Shown here: piece after piece, positions 60,925 through 64,000 of the stretch | How positions within the stretch are numbered: position 1 is the stretch's first letter | Layout of the letters: the number at the start of each line of letters is the position of its first letter | Origin: Trema orientale | Lineage: Eukaryota > Streptophyta > Magnoliopsida > Rosales > Cannabaceae | NCBI GenBank assembly: GCA_002914845.1 | Contig: JXTC01000314.1 | Coordinates: 40,951-104,950, forward strand | Direction of reading: 5' to 3' | DNA length: 64,000 nucleotides | Notes under the pieces: generated by a model | Databases searched by the model: none | The model's input: the letters and a program-made list of their open reading frames with translations, nothing else | Told to the model about the DNA's origin: nothing | Translations under genes and position numbers: made by a program

Positions 60925-61030
60925 TTATATTGTGTCACCCGGAGAGCTACTGTGTGTGAAAATCTTCTGGAACTTTTACGGAAGTAAAAGTTATCCCAAA
61001 GGCCCTTATATTGTGTCACCCGGAGAGCTA

Positions 61031-61034
<4 letters not shown>
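60887..61034. repeat. ~71-76-bp tandem duplication covering a MITE end
   Basis: The unit 'gaaaatcttctgga ... gtaaaagtt(c)atcccaaaggccc ttatattgtgtcacccgg ... tactgtgtgtg' occurs twice. It therefore spans the right end of the MITE and its host flank. The second copy ends directly in the (GT)n run before the MnSOD ATG. Confidence 0.85.
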
Positions 61035-61073
<39 letters not shown>

Positions 61074-61074
61074 C
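61033..61074. repeat. (GT)n(GA)n microsatellite in the MnSOD leader
   Basis: A GT run of about nine dinucleotides turns into a GA run ending 21 bp before the MnSOD ATG. It is likely to be in the 5' UTR and to vary in length between alleles. Confidence 0.85.
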
Positions 61075-61094
61075 GGAGAAAAGCTTCGTTGAAG

Positions 61095-63212
61095 ATGGCA
61101 CTTGGAAGTCTGAGCCGGAGAGCCATAGTTGGGCTTGGTAGAAATGGAGGAGGAGGAGGGTTAGGGTTAGGGTTAGGTTTCGTTCGTGGGTTACAGACCT
61201 TCACGTTGCCGGACCTGCGTTACGATTACGGGGCGCTGGAGCCAGCCATAAGCGGCGAGATCATGCAGCTCCATCACCAGAAGCACCATCAGACCTACGT
61301 CACCAACTACAACAAAGCCCTCGAGCAGCTCGACCAAGCCCTCTCCAAGGGCGATGCCTCCACCATCGCTAAATTGCAGAGCGCCATCAAATTCAACGGC
61401 GGAGGTTTCACTCTCACTCACTCTTTCTACTTTTGTTGAGAAATTCCAGTATTCAATCGGAAAATGGAATTTTGTAATTGATACTTTCTGGGTATTTGTT
61501 TTGGAGCTAAGTGGTTTTATTGGTTGTGAGAATTAACTAGTGTTTTCCCCCATTGAAGGTCATATAAACCACTCTATTTTCTGGAACAATCTTGCCCCTG
61601 TTCAAGTAAGTTACTTTCTCTTTTTAAGCAATCTTAAATTGTTTGTTTCATGGTGATTGAATCGAAATGCCATTTGGGGCTAGCTCAAGTTGTTTGGTGG
61701 GTGGGTGAGTGTGTGTGACTGGTCCGGGGTTGAAGTACTTGTATAAATTTGTCTTATATCTTTAAAAATAAAATGGGGATGAAATTGAATGAGTTGCGAA
61801 ATGTTATGGCAGCGAGGAGGTGGTGAGCCTCCGAAGAATTCGTTGGGATGGGCCATTGATCAGCAGTTTGGGTCCCTAGAATCGCTGATTCAGAAAATAA
61901 ACGCGGAAGGTGCTGCTCTGCAAGGTTCTGGATGGGTGGTAAGTTCTCTTTTGATCCATTTTTCTCTGTCTCTGGTTCTGGAAACATGCCCTCCTTAGCT
62001 TTATTTTCAATTTGAATTGTTTGCAGTGGCTTGCTCTTGATAAGGAGTTAAAGAGGATTTCTGTTGAAACCACGGCAAATCAGGTATTGTTCACCATCAA
62101 TTTCAGCTCTGCTATTCGAGTCATTGATCTGGTCACCTGTTTCGTTGTTCTTACATGGCAATTGTTTTGGTTGCTTTTTTGCTTAATGCTGTCAGGTTTG
62201 GGGTCGTTTATATATGTTAAACTTATTTGTTGTCAATTGAGAAGGAATGACTCATTGAACTTGGCATAATGTGTTCAGTTTTTTTTTTTTTTTTGTTGGA
62301 ATCTTCTGTGCTTTTACTTTATGGTCATTCTCGAGTTGGGAAATCTATACAGATTTTCCTTGTTTGTTGTCATGTTATTCTTTCAACGGTTGTTAAAAAC
62401 ACTTTTCAGAAAAATCTTGGTTATTGGGTGTTAAACAACTTAAGAGAATGTGGAAAACATTTGCATCTTATTGCTAATCGTATTGAAGTTGGATACTTGG
62501 TCACTGAAATGAGCTGGAGGCTCTTATATTTTGCTTTCAGTAACTGAATTGTACTAACTATTCGGCTGCATCAGCTTCTGCAAAGTTGTGGGTTTCTTGT
62601 ATATCTTTTTGTTTGTCGCATATCTTTGAAGTTTCTTGTCATTTATGTGTATATTAGATTTGCAATTATGGCATAGCTCTATGCTATCAATCTAGTTTTT
62701 TGAAATTCTTTCCTTCGTGATAAATTAGTCTTCAAATATTTAAGACGTGCAATAAATTATATTGGCTGATATAAACTTTTTGTAGGATCCACTTGTGACC
62801 AAGGGGTCGACTTTAGTCCCTCTGCTGGGAATAGATGTTTGGGAGCATGCCTACTACTTACAGGTGAATTCACTGTATATGATGATTTTTTTTATTTTTT
62901 TTTAACGTTGTGATACTTGAAAATTTGTCGTTTCATATTAGTTGACTATCTTGCCCTACTTGCAAGATAAGATTTTGGAACTTCTATAAAACTATGCAAA
63001 ACATCTGAACAGGCAGCTGAAGGTGTTGTAATAGGTTGCCAACGGTGTACATGTTTATTCTAGCGTCAATAACTATTTAATCATTATATTCTAACAAGTA
63101 GAATGTCGTGATGATGCAGTACAAAAATGTGAAACCCGATTATCTCAAGAACATATGGAAGGTTGTTAACTGGAAATATGCAAGTGAAGTTTATGAGAAA
63201 GAATCTCCTTGA
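61095..63212 (+). CDS. MSD1: Mitochondrial manganese superoxide dismutase, 6 exons
   Basis: Exons 61095-61404, 61559-61605, 61813-61938, 62027-62083, 62786-62863 and 63120-63212 total 711 nt and 236 residues. Residues ~1-33 are an Arg- and Gly-rich mitochondrial targeting sequence (R8, R9, R16, R31), after which the mature protein starts near [16 protein letters not shown]. By comparison with human SOD2, the metal ligands are His60, His108, Asp197 (in IDVWEH) and His201. His64, Tyr68 and Gln180 (ANQDPL) are the second-sphere residues, and Gln in that place with Gly104 preceding HINH marks the Mn rather than the Fe type. The enzyme converts superoxide to hydrogen peroxide and oxygen in the mitochondrial matrix as a homotetramer. 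The ATG at 61095 was chosen because the frame upstream runs through the microsatellite. Intron 4 is the longest. Confidence 0.97.
61157..61176 (+). repeat. Three TTAGGG units in the MnSOD presequence
   Basis: The sequence gggttagggttagggttagg encodes the Gly-Leu alternation of the targeting peptide. It equals the vertebrate-type telomere hexamer, not the usual plant TTTAGGG heptamer, so it is probably a simple coding repeat. Confidence 0.8.
61680..61775 (+). mobile_element. SINE-like insertion in MnSOD intron 2
   Basis: It begins tagctcaagttgtttggtgg, has gtgagtgtgtgtgac and a box-B-like ggggttgaagta, and ends in a weakly A-rich tail. It aligns along its length with 12780-12893. It occupies most of the second half of the 207-bp intron, stopping ~37 bp before the exon 3 acceptor. 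Confidence 0.55.
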
Positions 63213-64000
63213 GGCGAGAAACATGGTCACTGGGGTAACTTCTTAGATTTTGAACTGTGGGATTTACCAAAGTCTGCAGGAATAAGAACCATCTGTGTAT
63301 ATGGGAGTCCGAAAAGCTTTGATTAGATGCAGTGTATGTTGGTTGTATTTGTGGTGTTTTTGCTTCTTTCAGCCTGTTGTGAATTACCCTTGACTTTCGA
63401 ATAAAGACTTGTTTTGTTAATGATGGTTAATCATGGGCTCAATTTTGTGGAAACTTTGTTCCTTTCCTCGCCCTGAATTGTAACATGTGAGCTTTGGACG
63501 TGGATAATCTGGTACAACAGACATTGATGCAGCCAAATGGTATATCAGATTGACCTAAGTTGAGGAAAAATGAATATTTTATCTGACATTTAGACATTTA
63601 TAACATTTTAGTCCGAGAACGACAGGTCGTCTGTGGATCATCAAATTGAAAGGAGAAACGAGTGTGTCGTTTCGAATTCCCAAGTGTTTTTTTTTTTTTC
63701 TTTGTTATTGTTATTATATTTTTTTCCCTGAACCGGGGCTCTGTTTGAACCTGGAAAAAGTCATGGAAAAGTGGAAACTATTTTTTTTCTAAAAGTTTAT
63801 AGAATTTATTTTGACATAAGTGATTTTACTAATTAATGTGTCAAAATTTTATATACTTAAAAATAATATTAAATCAAACTCTCGTTTTTTTAAAAAAGTT
63901 TCTTTCATTTTTTTGTAACTTTAGTTTCTTTAAGAAAGTTTCTTTCATTTTTTTTGTTTCAATCTAAACAAGAGAAAATAAAATCTCTTGAATTTATTTT
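63213..64000 (+). other. MnSOD 3' UTR and downstream DNA
   Basis: The 3' UTR probably ends shortly after the AATAAA at 63400-63405. Further downstream there are poly-T and AT-rich stretches and a small imperfect duplication (aaagtttctttcattttttt at ~63896 and ~63935). No gene is visible to the end of the window. Confidence 0.6.
63400..63405 (+). terminator. MSD1: Polyadenylation signal of MnSOD
   Basis: AATAAA lies 188 bp after the MnSOD stop codon, preceded by a T-rich and TGT-containing stretch (tgtatgttggttgtatttgtgg type), which is the usual far-upstream element composition in plants. Confidence 0.6.

Larger units (their letters stand above)
59875..61094. other. Spacer between UXT and MnSOD
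   Basis: The first few hundred bases are probably the UXT 3' UTR. No gene is seen. A diverged Tourist-like MITE lies at 60738-60924. Its right end and adjoining 34 bp are duplicated in tandem at 60887-61034. The MnSOD leader begins within the GT/GA microsatellite near 61033. Confidence 0.6.

Noticed and set aside
61011-61094. Upstream extension of the MnSOD reading frame
   Set aside because: It reads through the GT/GA microsatellite and has no ATG start. The ATG at 61095 gives a normal mitochondrial presequence.

Overview
This is a 64 kb piece of nuclear DNA from a flowering plant, most likely a eudicot. It is AT-rich, with split genes (GT-AG introns, short exons), TATA boxes, and abundant MITEs and LTR-retrotransposon debris. 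Five complete protein-coding genes can be assembled exon by exon. In each, the exon lengths sum to an intact reading frame. There are no rRNA or intact tRNA genes, no CRISPR arrays and no bacterial-style operons. The species cannot be named from the sequence alone.

Layout. Positions 1-11774 hold no intact gene. Two ~1.4 kb LTR-like arms face each other in opposite orientation (1551-2967 and 6849-8270), and the right arm is followed by a primer-binding-site-like motif and a broken gag gene (8428-9771). On the minus strand, 14811-11775 is a 579-residue telomere-repeat-binding-factor-like (TRFL) protein with a C-terminal telobox Myb domain. A 2.2 kb divergent spacer separates it from a 19-exon nardilysin-type M16 metalloprotease (17030-28610, 1038 residues). 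Next come a 5.8 kb spacer with a perfect 28-bp hairpin and a 184-bp MITE, then an alpha-expansin (34402-35851, 251 residues). Positions 35852-55900 are a 20 kb transposon graveyard (hAT, MULE-like, Tourist-like and foldback elements, two adjoining Copia-like LTRs). A UDP-xylose transporter of the UXT family follows (56447-59874, 351 residues), then a mitochondrial Mn superoxide dismutase (61095-63212, 236 residues).

The genes do not form one pathway. Two (expansin and UDP-xylose transporter) serve the cell wall, one detoxifies mitochondrial superoxide, one is a metallopeptidase and one is probably a telomeric or nuclear DNA-binding protein. From memory, the order TRFL, nardilysin, UXT matches consecutive Arabidopsis loci (At1g06910, At1g06900, At1g06890). 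If so, these genes are an old conserved block into which the expansin and ~20 kb of transposons have been interposed here.

I found no convincing new biological system. The best leads are structural: a perfect 28-bp hairpin; a 190-bp Tourist-like MITE with two nearly identical copies (one in a nardilysin intron) and a diverged third copy whose end was tandemly duplicated just upstream of the MnSOD gene; a 1.9 kb MULE-like element with an exact 9-bp target duplication and unexplained cargo; an in-frame 34-residue duplication in the TRFL protein; and SINE-like copies in two introns.
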